Part shown: positions 45,512 to 55,834 of the stretch, piece by piece | How positions within the stretch are numbered: position 1 is the stretch's first letter | Layout of the letters: the number at the start of each line of letters is the position of its first letter | Translations under genes and position numbers: made by a program | The notes under the pieces: generated by a model | Seen by the model: the letters and a program-made list of their open reading frames with translations, nothing else | What the model was told of the DNA's origin: nothing | The model's database searches: none | Assembly (NCBI GenBank): GCA_028291985.1 | Contig: JAQGNE010000032.1 | Location: 1-64,000, forward strand | Length of the DNA stretch: 64,000 nucleotides | Direction of reading: 5' to 3' | Origin: Polaromonas sp. | GTDB lineage: Bacteria; Pseudomonadota; Gammaproteobacteria; Burkholderiales; Burkholderiaceae_C

Positions 45512-45820
45512 ATGACTTTGCCCGGAAAGATCCTGAGGTTTTTCGTGAAACTGGTGTTTGCCATTTCCGCCGTGATCGTTGGCTTTGGTCTGCTGATGCT
45601 GGCGATGGTGGTGCTGGCGCTGTCGTGGCTTCGGGCACTGGTCACAGGTCGCAAACCGGCGCATGCATGGATCTTTGGCCGGTTCCAGGGCTTTCCGGCC
45701 ACGGGCTCATGGCCGGGCACACCCGCGGTACGGCCAGCTGCAGGCTCTGCACAGGGCGAGATTGTGGACGTGGAGATGCGGGAAGTGCCAGATGCTCGCA
45801 ACGAGCGGCGCCTGCCTTGA
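45512..45820 (+). CDS. Small membrane protein of unknown function
   Basis: 102 residues with GAAGGA seven bases before the ATG. One long hydrophobic stretch (~11-40, KLVFAISAVIVGFGLLMLAMVVLALSW), perhaps two helices, followed by a soluble tail with RKPAHAWIFGRFQGF and an acidic end EIVDVEMREVPDA. I do not recognise the family. It follows the Mpo1-like gene by 76 bases in the same direction. Confidence 0.6.
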   Translation: MTLPGKILRFFVKLVFAISAVIVGFGLLMLAMVVLALSWLRALVTGRKPAHAWIFGRFQGFPATGSWPGTPAVRPAAGSAQGEIVDVEMREVPDARNERRLP

Positions 45821-46248
45821 CGAACAGCACATCAACCACTTAGGTGGTCTTCCGGGGTATGACGGCCACGCTGAAAGGCCTGCCGGCAGCTGGCGACACT
45901 TTGCTACCGGTTGTAACGCAGGGCTCTATTCCCAGCATGCCGGTTGGTTTGACAGTCAAGCAGTAGCTGGACGGCTGCTTGGCTGATCTGGCTGCTGCGG
46001 TTTCGGATCGTCCCGCTGACCGCTGGTCTCTTCCTCGCTACCAGCTTCCCCGAACACGCTGTTTGACAGGCACCGACGCGGGTAGCGGGGCGACTCTCCG
46101 AGTCGGCCGAAGAAGTACCAGCTACGCCCAGCGTCCCGCAGAAAGCCGATGCGCCAATAATTTCAACTGATGCCGCCACCATCAATCCGAAAAAAATGCT
46201 TGGTTTTTCGTTTTCGTATACGATATATCGGATGCGAACGAGAATTCC
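45821..46248. other. Intergenic region before the GntR gene
   Basis: 428 bases. No coding region with recognisable features on either strand. Near the start ACCAC-TTAG-GTGGT (45834-45847) could be a weak terminator hairpin for the small membrane protein gene. The last ~60 bases are AT-rich (AAAAAAATGCTTGG, TTTTTCGTTTTCGTATACG) and carry the GntR-type palindrome. Confidence 0.5.
46214..46223. promoter_or_regulatory. GntR-type operator palindrome
   Basis: TCGTATACGA, a perfect 10-bp dyad around the GTATAC core typical of FadR/GntR operators, directly followed by GATATATC. It is 26 bases upstream of the GntR ATG, so autorepression is likely. Inference from motif and position. Confidence 0.6.
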
Positions 46249-47016
46249 ATGCTTCCCTGGCTGATCGCAACCGACCCCAACCTGCTGAGCGGCGTGCGCG
46301 ACACCTCGCTGGCCAAGCTGGTGCGTGACGACATGCTCGGCATGATTCTGAAAGGTGTTCTGGTCCCTGGCCAGCGCATCAATGAGCCCGATGTGGCCAG
46401 CCGGCTGCAGGTATCCCGCGTGCCGGTACGTGAAGCACTGCGTGAGCTTGAAAGCTCCGGTCTGGTGGTTTCGCGCAAGCACTCCGGCGTTTTTGTTCGC
46501 CAACTCGATGCGGCGGAAATTCTGGACCTGTACCAGCTGCGCGGCCTGCTGGACGGCTTTGCAGGACGCTGTGCGGCGCAGTTGCAGGGCCAGTCGCGAC
46601 AAGCGCTGCTCGACACGCTGGAGGCCTCGGCGGCCGCCATGATAGAAGCCGCTGCCCGGCACGATGTGCAGCATTACTACGCGGAAAACCTGCACTTTCA
46701 CTGGGCCATTGTGGAGGCCACCGGCAACCGACAGCTGATCGACACCTACCGCGGGATCGTGCAGAAACTGCATATCTCGCGGCTCAAGAATCTGTCGCAA
46801 GACATCGGGATGCAGGCATCGATTGCCGAGCATGTGGAGATCATGGCGGCGGTACGTGATGCCAATGACGCCCGCTGCGAGGCGCTGATGTCGCGCCATG
46901 TTGCAGGCGCTTTCATACGGCTGCGCGATGCTGCCGCTGGCGCAGACCCGGCCTCGGCGGCGGCATCTGTCGGCGTGCGGAACGGTGCAACGCCGGGCAT
47001 CGACGTGCTCGAATAA
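46249..47016 (+). CDS. GntR-family (FCD domain) transcriptional regulator
   Basis: 255 residues. N-terminal winged HTH (LVRDDMLGMILKGVLVPGQRINEPDVASRLQVSRVPVREALRELESSGLV, ~25-75) and all-helical FCD effector domain (~95-230) with metal-ligand-like residues in LHFHWAIVEATGN and AEHVEIMAAV. FadR subfamily members respond to organic acids. It heads a cassette with a solute receptor, a MmgE/PrpD protein and a D-2-hydroxyacid dehydrogenase, so it probably senses that pathway's substrate. Confidence 0.92.
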   Translation: MLPWLIATDPNLLSGVRDTSLAKLVRDDMLGMILKGVLVPGQRINEPDVASRLQVSRVPVREALRELESSGLVVSRKHSGVFVRQLDAAEILDLYQLRGLLDGFAGRCAAQLQGQSRQALLDTLEASAAAMIEAAARHDVQHYYAENLHFHWAIVEATGNRQLIDTYRGIVQKLHISRLKNLSQDIGMQASIAEHVEIMAAVRDANDARCEALMSRHVAGAFIRLRDAAAGADPASAAASVGVRNGATPGIDVLE

Positions 47017-47127
47017 GCCACGCGCTGAACCCGCCACGCATCGCGACGGTCTTGAACCACTACAGATCACCACAGCTGACCGTCCACAACCAACCATAAC
47101 CACCGCTCATCAACGCCGGAGACAAGC

Positions 47128-48099
47128 ATGAAACGACGCACCCTGCTGCAGGCATCGCCTGCGCTGATTTACGCACCCAGCCTTGCGTTTGCGCAGGTGG
47201 CCTACCCGTCCAAGCCGATTCGCTACATCGTGCCGGTCTCCGCCGGCGGTGGCAGCGACATGGTGGGGCGAACCGTCACTGAGCGCTGGGGCGCGCTGCT
47301 GAAGCAAAGCTTTATCGTGGACAACCAGGGCGGCGGCGGCGGTGTGATTGCCAGCCAGGCCACGGCCCGTGCAGCACCCGATGGCTACACGCTGATGCAG
47401 GGCTATGTCGCCACCCACGGCACCAGCCCGGCAACGCGGCGCCTGCCTTATGACGCGGTCAAGGACTTCACGCCGATTGCGATGATTGGCGCCACGCCCA
47501 ATGTGCTGGTGGTCAACACTGCCTTACCGGTGACCAATGTGAAGGAATTTATCGAGTACCTGCGCAAGAACCCGGGCAAGGTCAGCTATGGTTCGGCCGG
47601 TCAGGGCTCGCTCACGCACCTGACGATGGAGCTCTTCAAGCAGCAGGTGAACTCTTTCATGGTGCACATCCCCTACCGCGGGGTGGCGCCTGCTTTCAAC
47701 GACCTGATCGGAGGGCAGACCCAGGCGATGTTTCCAGGCCTTGCCGCAGCCGTGCCGCATATCCGCTCGGGCCGGGTCAGGCCGCTGGCCGTTACCGGCC
47801 TCACGCGGCATCCGCAGTACAAGGACTTGCCAACGCTGGACGAATCGGGCTTCAAGGGGTTTGATGCGCAGCAGTGGTACGGCGTTGTCGGCCCTGCCGG
47901 CATGCCCCCGGCCATCGTCAGGCAACTCAACGAAACGCTGGCGACGGTGCTGAAAGCGCCAGACCTGCGCGAGAAGCTGTCGGTGGAGGCCATCGAGCCG
48001 CTGGTGATGTCGCCGGAGCAGTTCGCTGCCTTCATCAAGACCGACATCGAGCGCTGGACCAAGCTGGCCAAGGACAGAAAGATCGAGTTGGACAGCTGA
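47128..48099 (+). CDS. Bug/TctC-family tripartite tricarboxylate receptor
   Basis: 323-residue periplasmic binding protein. Signal peptide MKRRTLLQASPALIYAPSLAFAQ. Mature start YPSKPIRYIVPVSAGGGSDMVGR is the classical Bug opening; IVDNQGGGGGVIASQATARAAPDGYTLMQG and HIPYRGVAPAFNDLIGGQTQAMFPG follow. Such proteins bind carboxylates, often citrate-like or aromatic acids. No TctA/TctB membrane genes are next to it, so it must share a transporter or act as a sensor. GGAGAC precedes the ATG. Confidence 0.93.
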   Translation: MKRRTLLQASPALIYAPSLAFAQVAYPSKPIRYIVPVSAGGGSDMVGRTVTERWGALLKQSFIVDNQGGGGGVIASQATARAAPDGYTLMQGYVATHGTSPATRRLPYDAVKDFTPIAMIGATPNVLVVNTALPVTNVKEFIEYLRKNPGKVSYGSAGQGSLTHLTMELFKQQVNSFMVHIPYRGVAPAFNDLIGGQTQAMFPGLAAAVPHIRSGRVRPLAVTGLTRHPQYKDLPTLDESGFKGFDAQQWYGVVGPAGMPPAIVRQLNETLATVLKAPDLREKLSVEAIEPLVMSPEQFAAFIKTDIERWTKLAKDRKIELDS

Positions 48100-48142
48100 T
48101 GCGCACCATGCCTGCTCGTACTCCCATGTCCGACACCTTTCA

Positions 48143-48199
48143 CAAAATAGCCCGATAGCCCAATAGATACAAGGAGTTATAGCTCCTTTACCGATAGCG
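48143..48199 (+). repeat. Interspersed ~55-bp repeat, copy 7
   Basis: AAAATAGCCCGATAGCCCA, ATAGATACAAGGAGTTAT, then AGCTCCTTTACCGATAGC. It lies in the 200-base gap between the Bug receptor gene and the MmgE/PrpD gene. Confidence 0.75.
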
Positions 48200-48301
48200 A
48201 ACTGGCACTTTTTGTCCGTGTGACGAACGGCTTCCTTTCGCTTTTCATACCTTCATTTCGTATCTTCAACCTGGCAATCCCTTGCCCCAACTACCCTCTG
48301 T

Positions 48302-49702
48302 ATGGCCCGTAATACCCAAGTCTTAGCCGACCACAACGCCCCGCCCGTCACCCGCATCCTGGGCGAATTCGTCGCCACCCATCCTGGCTTTCTGGCCGGC
48401 GGCTGGAGCGCCGAGGTAGACCATGAAGCGCACCGCACGTTTTCGAACTGGCTGGGCTGCGCAGTAGGCGCCGCCCAGCATGAAGCTGTGGATGCTGCGC
48501 TGGCGGCGGTCAGCATGCTGCAGCCTGCCTCTCAGGCCACCGTGCTGGGACGGGCTGAGAGAGTCGACATGGCCAGCGCCGCGCTGCTCAATGGCATCTC
48601 GTCGCACACCTTTGACTTTGACGACACCCACCTCAAGACCATCATTCACCCAGCCGGCCCGGTGGCGTCAGCCATCCTGGCACTGGCCGAGCATCTGGGC
48701 AGTTCGGGGCGGGAGCTGATCGACGCACTGGTGCTGGGCGTTGATGTGTCATGCCGGGTTGGCAACGCGATGTACCCCGACCACTACGACCGCGGCTGGC
48801 ACATCACCGGCTCTACCGGCACGCTGGGCGCAGCGGCCGGCTGCGCCAGGCTGCTGAAGCTCGATACAGAAAAAACCACGATGGCCATCGGCATCGCCGC
48901 CTCACAGCCGGTCGGCATGCGCGAGCAGTTCGGCACCATGACCAAGCCGATGCACCCCGGCGCTGCTGCCAGAGCAGGACTGATGTCAGCCCTGCTGGCC
49001 AGCAAGGGCTACACCGCCAGCCACAAGGCGCTGGAAGCGCCGCGCGGCATGATGCAGACGGTCTCGCTCAAAAACGACTGGAACGAGATCACCCATGAAC
49101 TGGGCCAGCGCTTCGAGATTTCATTCAACACCTACAAGCCGTTTGCCTGCGGCATCGTGATTCACCCCAGCATCGACGCCTGCGCCCAGCTGCGCGCCCG
49201 CTTTGCGCAGGATGGCGTCACGCTGGAGCAGGTTGAGCGCATCGAGCTCAAAGTGCATTCCCTGGTGCTGGAGCTGACCGGCAAGAAAGAGCCGGCCGAT
49301 GGCCTGCAGGCCAAGTTCAGCGTCTACCACGGCTGCGCCGCAGGCCTTACCTTCGGCTTTGCCGCAGAAGACGAGTTCTCGGACGCCATCGTCAACCGCC
49401 CGGATATGGTCGCACTGCGCCGCAAGGTGGTTGCCACGGTTGACGACAGCATCGACGAAGCCAGCGCCGACGTGACTGCCGTTCTGACCGACGGCCGCCG
49501 TCTGCATGTGTTCGTCGAGCACGCAATCGGCTCGCTGCAAAACCCGATGTCGGATTCGCAACTGGAGGCGAAATTCCAGGGCATGTCCGACCGCATTCTG
49601 GGCGCGGGCAGAACCAGCGAGCTGATCAACGCGTGCTGGGCGATGGGCGGTGCAGGCAGCGTGGCCGCGGTGGTGGGACTTGCCGTACCGGAGCAGGTAT
49701 GA
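48302..49702 (+). CDS. MmgE/PrpD family protein
   Basis: 466 residues. Family traits are SSHTFDFDDTHLKTIIHPAGPVASAILALAE (the conserved D-D-T-H block), GVDVSCRVGNAMYP, GWHITGSTGTLGAAAGCARLL, TKPMHPGAAARAGLMSALLA and FKPFACG-like YKPFACGIVIHPSIDA. Relatives are 2-methylcitrate dehydratase, cis-aconitate decarboxylase and iminodisuccinate epimerase, so the reaction is a dehydration, decarboxylation or epimerisation of a carboxylic acid. The specific substrate is not readable. The last codon overlaps the next gene by 4 bases. Confidence 0.92.
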   Translation: MARNTQVLADHNAPPVTRILGEFVATHPGFLAGGWSAEVDHEAHRTFSNWLGCAVGAAQHEAVDAALAAVSMLQPASQATVLGRAERVDMASAALLNGISSHTFDFDDTHLKTIIHPAGPVASAILALAEHLGSSGRELIDALVLGVDVSCRVGNAMYPDHYDRGWHITGSTGTLGAAAGCARLLKLDTEKTTMAIGIAASQPVGMREQFGTMTKPMHPGAAARAGLMSALLASKGYTASHKALEAPRGMMQTVSLKNDWNEITHELGQRFEISFNTYKPFACGIVIHPSIDACAQLRARFAQDGVTLEQVERIELKVHSLVLELTGKKEPADGLQAKFSVYHGCAAGLTFGFAAEDEFSDAIVNRPDMVALRRKVVATVDDSIDEASADVTAVLTDGRRLHVFVEHAIGSLQNPMSDSQLEAKFQGMSDRILGAGRTSELINACWAMGGAGSVAAVVGLAVPEQV

Positions 49703-50706
49703 GCGCGCCGTCCAGCACGGCTCACAGGCCCCGTCCGCAAGTTGTCATCGTTGGCGACGCCGAGCAGGCCTTGCGACGGCTGGGCGACTGGCAGGCCATT
49801 GATGCACGGGCTGATGTCAAGGTTCATCATCTGCCGCTGCAGGGCCAGGCGCTGGTCAATGCACTGAAGGACGCCGATGCCATGGTGCTGGTGCGCGACC
49901 GTACGCCGTTTGATGCCGCATTGCTGGCCCAATTGCCCAGGCTGCGTTATGTGGTCTTCACCGGCAGCCGCAACTCCACGCTTGACCTTGCCGCGCTAGC
50001 AGCCCAAGACATTCCGGTCAGCCATACCGAGTGGGGCCCATCAAAAGACAGCACCTGCGAGATGACCTGGGCGCTGATTCTTGCTGCCACGCGCCAGCTG
50101 GAGCCGCACATGGCCAGGCTGCGCGAGGGCCAGTGGCGCGCAGCGGCATCCGAGCCGCTGGCCGGTGTGCTGCACGGCAAGACGTTAGGCTTGATCGGCC
50201 TAGGCGAGATTGGCGGCCGGGTGGCCCGCGTCGGCAAGGCGCTGGGCATGAACATCATCACCTGGAGCCCGCGCATGACGCCCGAGCGCGCGGCCGAACA
50301 CGGCGCGCAGGCGGTGTCGCTTGAAGCGCTCCTGGGCAGCTCGCAGGTGGTCAGCCTGCACCTGGTGCCCACGCCGGCCACACGGCATGTGCTCAATGCC
50401 GAACGCCTGGGCCTGATGCAGCCCGGCAGCCTGCTGGTCAATACCTCCCGCTCGGCGCTGATCGACGGTGCGGCACTGGTTGATGCACTCGGCAAAGGAC
50501 GGCCCGGTTTTGCCGCGCTGGATGTGTTCGATGTGGAGCCGCTGCCGGCCGATGACCCGCTGCGCAGGCTGCCCAATGTGCTGCTCACGCCGCATCTGGG
50601 CTTTGTGGTGGAGCCGGTCTACCAGCGCTTTGCGGCCGGCGTCACCGAATGCCTGCAGGCCTGGCTGGACGGGAAACCCCTGGTACGACTGGCATCACCC
50701 GCCTGA
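49699..50706 (+). CDS. D-2-hydroxyacid dehydrogenase
   Basis: 335 residues. NAD-binding GKTLGLIGLGEIGGRVARVGKALGM, and the catalytic triad Arg in NTSRSALID, Glu in DVFDVEPLP and His in LTPHLGFV. It interconverts a D-2-hydroxyacid and its 2-keto acid. ATG 49699 is coupled to the MmgE/PrpD stop (ATGA). With the receptor and regulator this suggests uptake of a carboxylate, conversion by the MmgE/PrpD protein, and redox of a hydroxyacid. Confidence 0.92.
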   Translation: MSAPSSTAHRPRPQVVIVGDAEQALRRLGDWQAIDARADVKVHHLPLQGQALVNALKDADAMVLVRDRTPFDAALLAQLPRLRYVVFTGSRNSTLDLAALAAQDIPVSHTEWGPSKDSTCEMTWALILAATRQLEPHMARLREGQWRAAASEPLAGVLHGKTLGLIGLGEIGGRVARVGKALGMNIITWSPRMTPERAAEHGAQAVSLEALLGSSQVVSLHLVPTPATRHVLNAERLGLMQPGSLLVNTSRSALIDGAALVDALGKGRPGFAALDVFDVEPLPADDPLRRLPNVLLTPHLGFVVEPVYQRFAAGVTECLQAWLDGKPLVRLASPA

Positions 50707-50751
50707 CGGTCAAGTCCAAGAAAAAGGTGAACGCCAAGGTTCGGGCGTGAG

Positions 50752-51351
50752 TTACCGGCTCTTGGGATAAACGCTTTCTTCCTCAGCCGACGCGGTGCTG
50801 ACCACCCGCAGGTCGGTGTTGAAAACCACCGTGAAGATCATCGCGGTGTTCGGCGGGTTGAGGTAGCGCCAGTCGTAATGGGTTTGCTGGCTCAGCGCGT
50901 AAGGTGTGACCTTCATCGGCTTGCCCAGCATCTTGCGCACCTGCTCCATCGACATGCCGGGCTGCACTGCCTGAAAGTTTTGCGGTGTCAGCACCTGGCG
51001 GATGGCGCTCAGCGTGCCGGTCGGGCCAATCGTGATCATGTAATTGGTCATGCCCTGGGTCTGGCGGTTGTACTCGAAGGTTCTTGCGCCCGGTTCGGTA
51101 GCAGCCCTTGCGCTGCCGCCAGCCAGCGGAACCGACGCCATGTCTGAAGCGGTCCATATTTTTTCAGGCTCGCCAAAGCGGCTCCTCACGTCGGCTTCGG
51201 TCGAGACGCCCTCTTCCAGCTTGTCGATGTTTTGCTGGTCACAGCCGCCCAGGCTGAGAAAAAACGACAGTAATCCCATTAAAGCCAGTGTCTTGATGTG
51301 CCGGCTTGCGTTGACAGAACGCGGGCCGGCGGTTTGAAAAAGAGCCTGCAT
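50752..51351 (-). CDS. BamE/SmpA-like outer-membrane lipoprotein
   Basis: 199 residues. Lipobox in MGLLSFFLSLGGC (Cys at ~37 from ATG 51351; a shorter start at 51279 is possible). Two SmpA/BamE-like repeats, EGVSTEADVRSRFGEPEKIW and PGMSMEQVRKMLGKPMKVTPY, each a helix-turn before a beta hairpin. Classical BamE is ~115 residues with one such domain, so this is a two-domain relative and not BamE proper. Probably periplasm-facing and involved in envelope maintenance. Confidence 0.8.
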   Translation of the reverse strand: MQALFQTAGPRSVNASRHIKTLALMGLLSFFLSLGGCDQQNIDKLEEGVSTEADVRSRFGEPEKIWTASDMASVPLAGGSARAATEPGARTFEYNRQTQGMTNYMITIGPTGTLSAIRQVLTPQNFQAVQPGMSMEQVRKMLGKPMKVTPYALSQQTHYDWRYLNPPNTAMIFTVVFNTDLRVVSTASAEEESVYPKSR

Positions 51352-51411
51352 GGCGGTCCCCGGTAAAATCAGTCCACTATACGTTTTACGCCCTACTGGC
51401 AGTTTAGAACC

Positions 51412-51630
51412 ATGTCCATTTTTCGCCGCGACGATTACACCTCTGAGGCCACCCAGTTTATTGATGGCCTGAAAGCTGCCAAGCCCAGCCTGGAGGCCGA
51501 GCAGCGGGCCGGGCGCGCCATCTGGTGGGACAAGAAGCTCAGCCGTGAAGAGCAGGCCGAGTACGCTGAAGGGCGCGTGGCGCAGCAGCCTTATGTGTAT
51601 GGCACCAGCGGCCATTCCAACAGCAAGTAA
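51412..51630 (+). CDS. DUF3460 family small protein
   Basis: 72 residues, MSIFRRDDYTSEATQFIDGLKAAKPSLEAEQRAGRAIWWDKKLSREEQAEYAEGRVAQQPYVYG. It matches the compact DUF3460 family that precedes scpA in Burkholderiales. Soluble, charged, helical; function unknown. Divergent from the BamE-like gene. Confidence 0.88.
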   Translation: MSIFRRDDYTSEATQFIDGLKAAKPSLEAEQRAGRAIWWDKKLSREEQAEYAEGRVAQQPYVYGTSGHSNSK

Positions 51631-51645
51631 AGCCGTATTTGAAGC

Positions 51646-51700
51646 CAAATCGGCCTACAGCCCAGCAAGTATACTGGGTCATAGCTATCTTTTGCATAGC
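51646..51700 (+). repeat. Interspersed ~55-bp repeat, copy 8
   Basis: AAATCGGCCTACAGCCCAGC, AAGTATACTGGGTCAT, then AGCTATCTTTTGCATAGC. It lies between the DUF3460 gene and scpA. Confidence 0.75.
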
Positions 51701-51740
51701 GATTTGACGCAGCTGCAATACTGCGCTTTCGCCCGCGACC

Positions 51741-52613
51741 ATGCTTCCCGCCCACAACTCTGCCACGCTTTTGCCACCGGTCTCCGGGCTGGACCTGGCC
51801 GTGATGGACGCCGATATGCCGACGGTGATTGACCAGGTGGCGCTGGCGCGGCTGTACGGCGAGCCGCTCTTTGCGATGCCGCGTGACCTGTACATACCGC
51901 CGGATGCGCTGCAGGTGTTTCTAGAAGCCTTTGAGGGTCCGCTCGATCTGCTGCTCTACCTCATCCGCAAGCAGAACTTCAACATTCTCGATATCCCGAT
52001 GGCGGCAGTGACCCGCCAGTACCTCAGCTACGTGGACGAGATTCGCGGCAGCAACCTGGAACTCGCGGCCGAGTACCTGCTGATGGCCGCGATGCTGATT
52101 GAGATCAAGTCCCGCATGCTGCTGCCGCCCAAGAAGGTGGCTGAAGGCCAGGAGGCCGAGGACCCTCGGGCCGAGCTGGTGCGCCGGCTGCTGGACTATG
52201 AGCAGATCAAGCTGGCTGCGCATCAGCTCAACCAGATGCCGCAACAGGGCCGCGACTTTCTGCGCGCGCAAGTCTATGTGGAGCAAGCCCTTCAGCCAAG
52301 GTTTCCCGATGTGTCGGTGGTTGACCTGCAGGACGCCTGGCGCGAGATCGTCAAGCGGGCCAGGCTGGTCCAGCACCACATCATCAGCCGTGAGGAGTTG
52401 TCGGTACGCGAGCACATGAGCATCGTGCTGCGCAAGCTGCAGGGGCGCCGCTTCCTGGAGTTTGAAGACCTCTTTGACAGGACGCGCGGCATGCCGGTGC
52501 TGGTAGTTACCTTCATTGCCATGCTGGAGCTGTCAAAAGAAGGCCTGCTGGAGGTGACGCAGGCAGAGGCCTTTGCGCCGATTTACGTACGGCTGGCCTA
52601 TACGCCGGCTTGA
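51741..52613 (+). CDS. scpA: Segregation and condensation protein A
   Basis: 290-residue kleisin of the SMC-ScpAB complex that organises and segregates the chromosome. Core motif FLEAFEGPLDLLLYLIRKQNFNILDIPMAAVTRQYLSYV near residue 55, LELAAEYLLMAAMLIEIKSRMLLP, and the C-terminal winged helix FEDLFDRTRGMPVLVVTFIAMLELSKEGLLEVTQAEAFAPIYV. The N-terminal ~50 residues are longer than in many relatives. No scpB is adjacent here. Confidence 0.95.
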   Translation: MLPAHNSATLLPPVSGLDLAVMDADMPTVIDQVALARLYGEPLFAMPRDLYIPPDALQVFLEAFEGPLDLLLYLIRKQNFNILDIPMAAVTRQYLSYVDEIRGSNLELAAEYLLMAAMLIEIKSRMLLPPKKVAEGQEAEDPRAELVRRLLDYEQIKLAAHQLNQMPQQGRDFLRAQVYVEQALQPRFPDVSVVDLQDAWREIVKRARLVQHHIISREELSVREHMSIVLRKLQGRRFLEFEDLFDRTRGMPVLVVTFIAMLELSKEGLLEVTQAEAFAPIYVRLAYTPA

Positions 52614-52771
52614 GATGGTTCCGCATCGCTTTGCCTGTGCTTGATGTGCTTGCTTTCTTCGCGGAACGCGTCTGGCAGGTCAGTGCACGGTATGGCACAG
52701 GTAAGCCTGTCATTTGTCTCTATTGAAAACCCGTGGGCGCCTTGCTGCGTCGCGGTCACACTTGAAAAACC

Positions 52772-53788
52772 ATGAAAATTTATTCTGAACAGACCATCAC
52801 CGTGCACCCACCGCGCAAGCAGACCGAGCTAATCGCCGGGCACATCCGCTGGAGCGTTGACGCCATCGAAGCCCTGTTGAATCTGCCCTTGCCGGAGCTG
52901 ATGCACCGTGCACAAACGGTGCACCGGGAAAACTTCGATCCCACATGCATTGAGTTCGCCACGCTGCTGTCAGTGAAGACCGGCGGTTGCGCGGAAGACT
53001 GCGGCTATTGCCCACAGGCGGCGCGCTATGACACCGGTATTGAGGCCAGCAGGTTGATGGACGCCTCCGAGGTATTACAGGCTGCGCAACGCGCGCAGGC
53101 CGCAGGCGCTACCCGCTTTTGCATGGGCGCCGCCTGGCGCTCCCCCAAGGACCGGGACATCGAAAAAGTGGCCGAACTGGTTCGCACCGTCAAGGCGCTT
53201 GGACTGGAGACCTGTGCCACGCTCGGCATGCTAGAGGACGGCCATGCCCAGACGCTGCAAAGCGCGGGGCTGGACTACTACAACCACAACCTGGACAGCG
53301 CACCCGATTTCTACGGGGACATCATCACCACACGCGACTACCAGGACCGGCTGGACACCCTCGCCAGAGTGCGCAGCGCTGGCGTCAAGGTTTGCTGCGG
53401 CGGCATTGTCGGCATGGGCGAAACCCGTCGCCAGCGGGCGGGCCTGGTGGCGGAGCTGGCCAACCTTTCGCCCTATCCCGAGTCGGTGCCGATCAACAAC
53501 CTGGTCAAGGTTGAAGGAACGCCGCTGGCAAACCAGCCAGACCTGGACCCTTTTGAATTTGTACGTACCATTGCTGTGGCGCGCATCACCATGCCAACCG
53601 CGAAGGTACGTCTGTCGGCGGGCCGCCAGCAAATGGGCGATGGCGTGCAGGCCTTGTGCTTTCTGGCCGGTGCCAATTCGATTTTTTATGGCGACAAGCT
53701 GCTGACCACCGGCAACCCGGACACCGAAGCGGACATGAACTTGCTGAAGCGTTTGGGCATGCAGCGCCTGGCGCCTGATGCGCGCTAA
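52772..53788 (+). CDS. bioB: Biotin synthase
   Basis: 338-residue radical-SAM enzyme converting dethiobiotin to biotin. CxxxCxxC in [19 protein letters not shown], further cluster cysteines in [11 protein letters not shown] and [47 protein letters not shown], and the conserved Arg in [10 protein letters not shown] that ligates the [2Fe-2S] cluster. Starts panB-panC like a vitamin block; no other bio gene is adjacent. Confidence 0.97.
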   Translation: MKIYSEQTITVHPPRKQTELIAGHIRWSVDAIEALLNLPLPELMHRAQTVHRENFDPTCIEFATLLSVKTGGCAEDCGYCPQAARYDTGIEASRLMDASEVLQAAQRAQAAGATRFCMGAAWRSPKDRDIEKVAELVRTVKALGLETCATLGMLEDGHAQTLQSAGLDYYNHNLDSAPDFYGDIITTRDYQDRLDTLARVRSAGVKVCCGGIVGMGETRRQRAGLVAELANLSPYPESVPINNLVKVEGTPLANQPDLDPFEFVRTIAVARITMPTAKVRLSAGRQQMGDGVQALCFLAGANSIFYGDKLLTTGNPDTEADMNLLKRLGMQRLAPDAR

Positions 53789-53834
53789 GCAATCGGGCCG
53801 GATTGTTTAGACTGCCCGCCTACTGAGAATACGC

Positions 53835-54743
53835 ATGACGCCAGACAAACCACCGACTTCCGCCCCGCCTTACGCCGTTGGCGTGGCAGGCCCCTACGGC
53901 ATGCAACCGCCTGCATCCGCACCATCGGCGCGCAAACCCCTGAGCCTGCCACGCCTGCGCGAGATGCACGGGCAGGGCGAAAAAATCACCATGCTGACCG
54001 CTTACGATGCGACCTTTGCCGCGGTGGCCGATGCAGCTGGCGTTGAATGCATCCTGGTGGGCGATTCGCTCGGCATGGTGTGCCAGGGCTTGAGCAGCAC
54101 CGTCGGCGTGACCCTGGACACCATGCGCTACCACACGGAATGCGTGGCCAATGGACTGCGCCGCTCGCAGGCGGTGGCCTGGCTGATTGGCGATCTGCCA
54201 TTTGGCACGTACCATGAATCCAGGGAGCAGGCCTTGCGTAGCGCCGTGACGCTGATGCAGGCCGGCGCCCATATGGTCAAGCTGGAAGGTGGTGGCTGGA
54301 CGGCTGAAGTGGTGCGGTTTCTGGTCGAGCGCGGCATTCCGGTGTGCGCGCACCTGGGCCTGACGCCGCAAACCGTGCATGCGCTGGGAGGCTACCGCGT
54401 GCAGGGCCGAAGCGACGAGGCCGCTGCCACGCTCACACGCGAAGCACACGCGCTGCAGGATGCAGGCGCTGCCATGCTGGTGCTGGAGATGGTGCCAGCC
54501 GCGCTGGCAGCAAGCCTGACGCAATCCCTCAGCCACTGCGCCACCATTGGCATTGGCGCGGGTAACGGCACGGCTGGGCAGGTGCTGGTATTGCACGACA
54601 TGCTGGGCATGAACCTGGGCAAGATGCCCAAATTTGTGCGCAACTTCATGGAAGCAAGCCCCAGCGTGAAAGGCGCGATGGAAGCGTATGTGCGCGCAGT
54701 CAAGGACGGCAGCTTTCCAGTGAACGCCGCCCATGCCTGGTAG
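53835..54743 (+). CDS. panB: 3-Methyl-2-oxobutanoate hydroxymethyltransferase
   Basis: 302 residues, first committed step of pantothenate synthesis with methylene-THF. Motifs are [78 protein letters not shown] and [22 protein letters not shown]. The N-terminal ~35 residues are a Pro/Ala-rich extension. panC follows. Confidence 0.96.
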   Translation: MTPDKPPTSAPPYAVGVAGPYGMQPPASAPSARKPLSLPRLREMHGQGEKITMLTAYDATFAAVADAAGVECILVGDSLGMVCQGLSSTVGVTLDTMRYHTECVANGLRRSQAVAWLIGDLPFGTYHESREQALRSAVTLMQAGAHMVKLEGGGWTAEVVRFLVERGIPVCAHLGLTPQTVHALGGYRVQGRSDEAAATLTREAHALQDAGAAMLVLEMVPAALAASLTQSLSHCATIGIGAGNGTAGQVLVLHDMLGMNLGKMPKFVRNFMEASPSVKGAMEAYVRAVKDGSFPVNAAHAW

Positions 54744-54845
54744 CTGACGCGCGCCGCCTTCGCCAACAGCCCCACAGCGCCGCCCGTGCGCCCAAGAGCC
54801 TGCGAAGCGTGTCTTTTGTTTTTACAGTCCCCTTCGTCATCCTGA

Positions 54846-55703
<858 letters not shown>

Positions 55704-55834
55704 ACGCGGCGGCACCCCGGCTGCCATGCATGGGCTTGCGGCACAGTCGTCAGCAGGTCAGGCATCCGTCTGACGCCGCAGAGCCGGCAGTCTTTGTACA
55801 ACCAGGGCTGGCATCAACTCCAGGGAGTTCTTTT

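Noticed and set aside
45904-46208. Minus-strand frame ending near 45904 with a hydrophobic start around 46180
   Set aside because: It looks weakly like a signal peptide (EIIGASAFCGTLGVAG), but the rest is low-information, has no ribosome site and overlaps the GntR operator region.
48240-48270. Second GntR operator before the MmgE/PrpD gene (TTCGTATC)
   Set aside because: Only a half-site; the palindrome is not complete.
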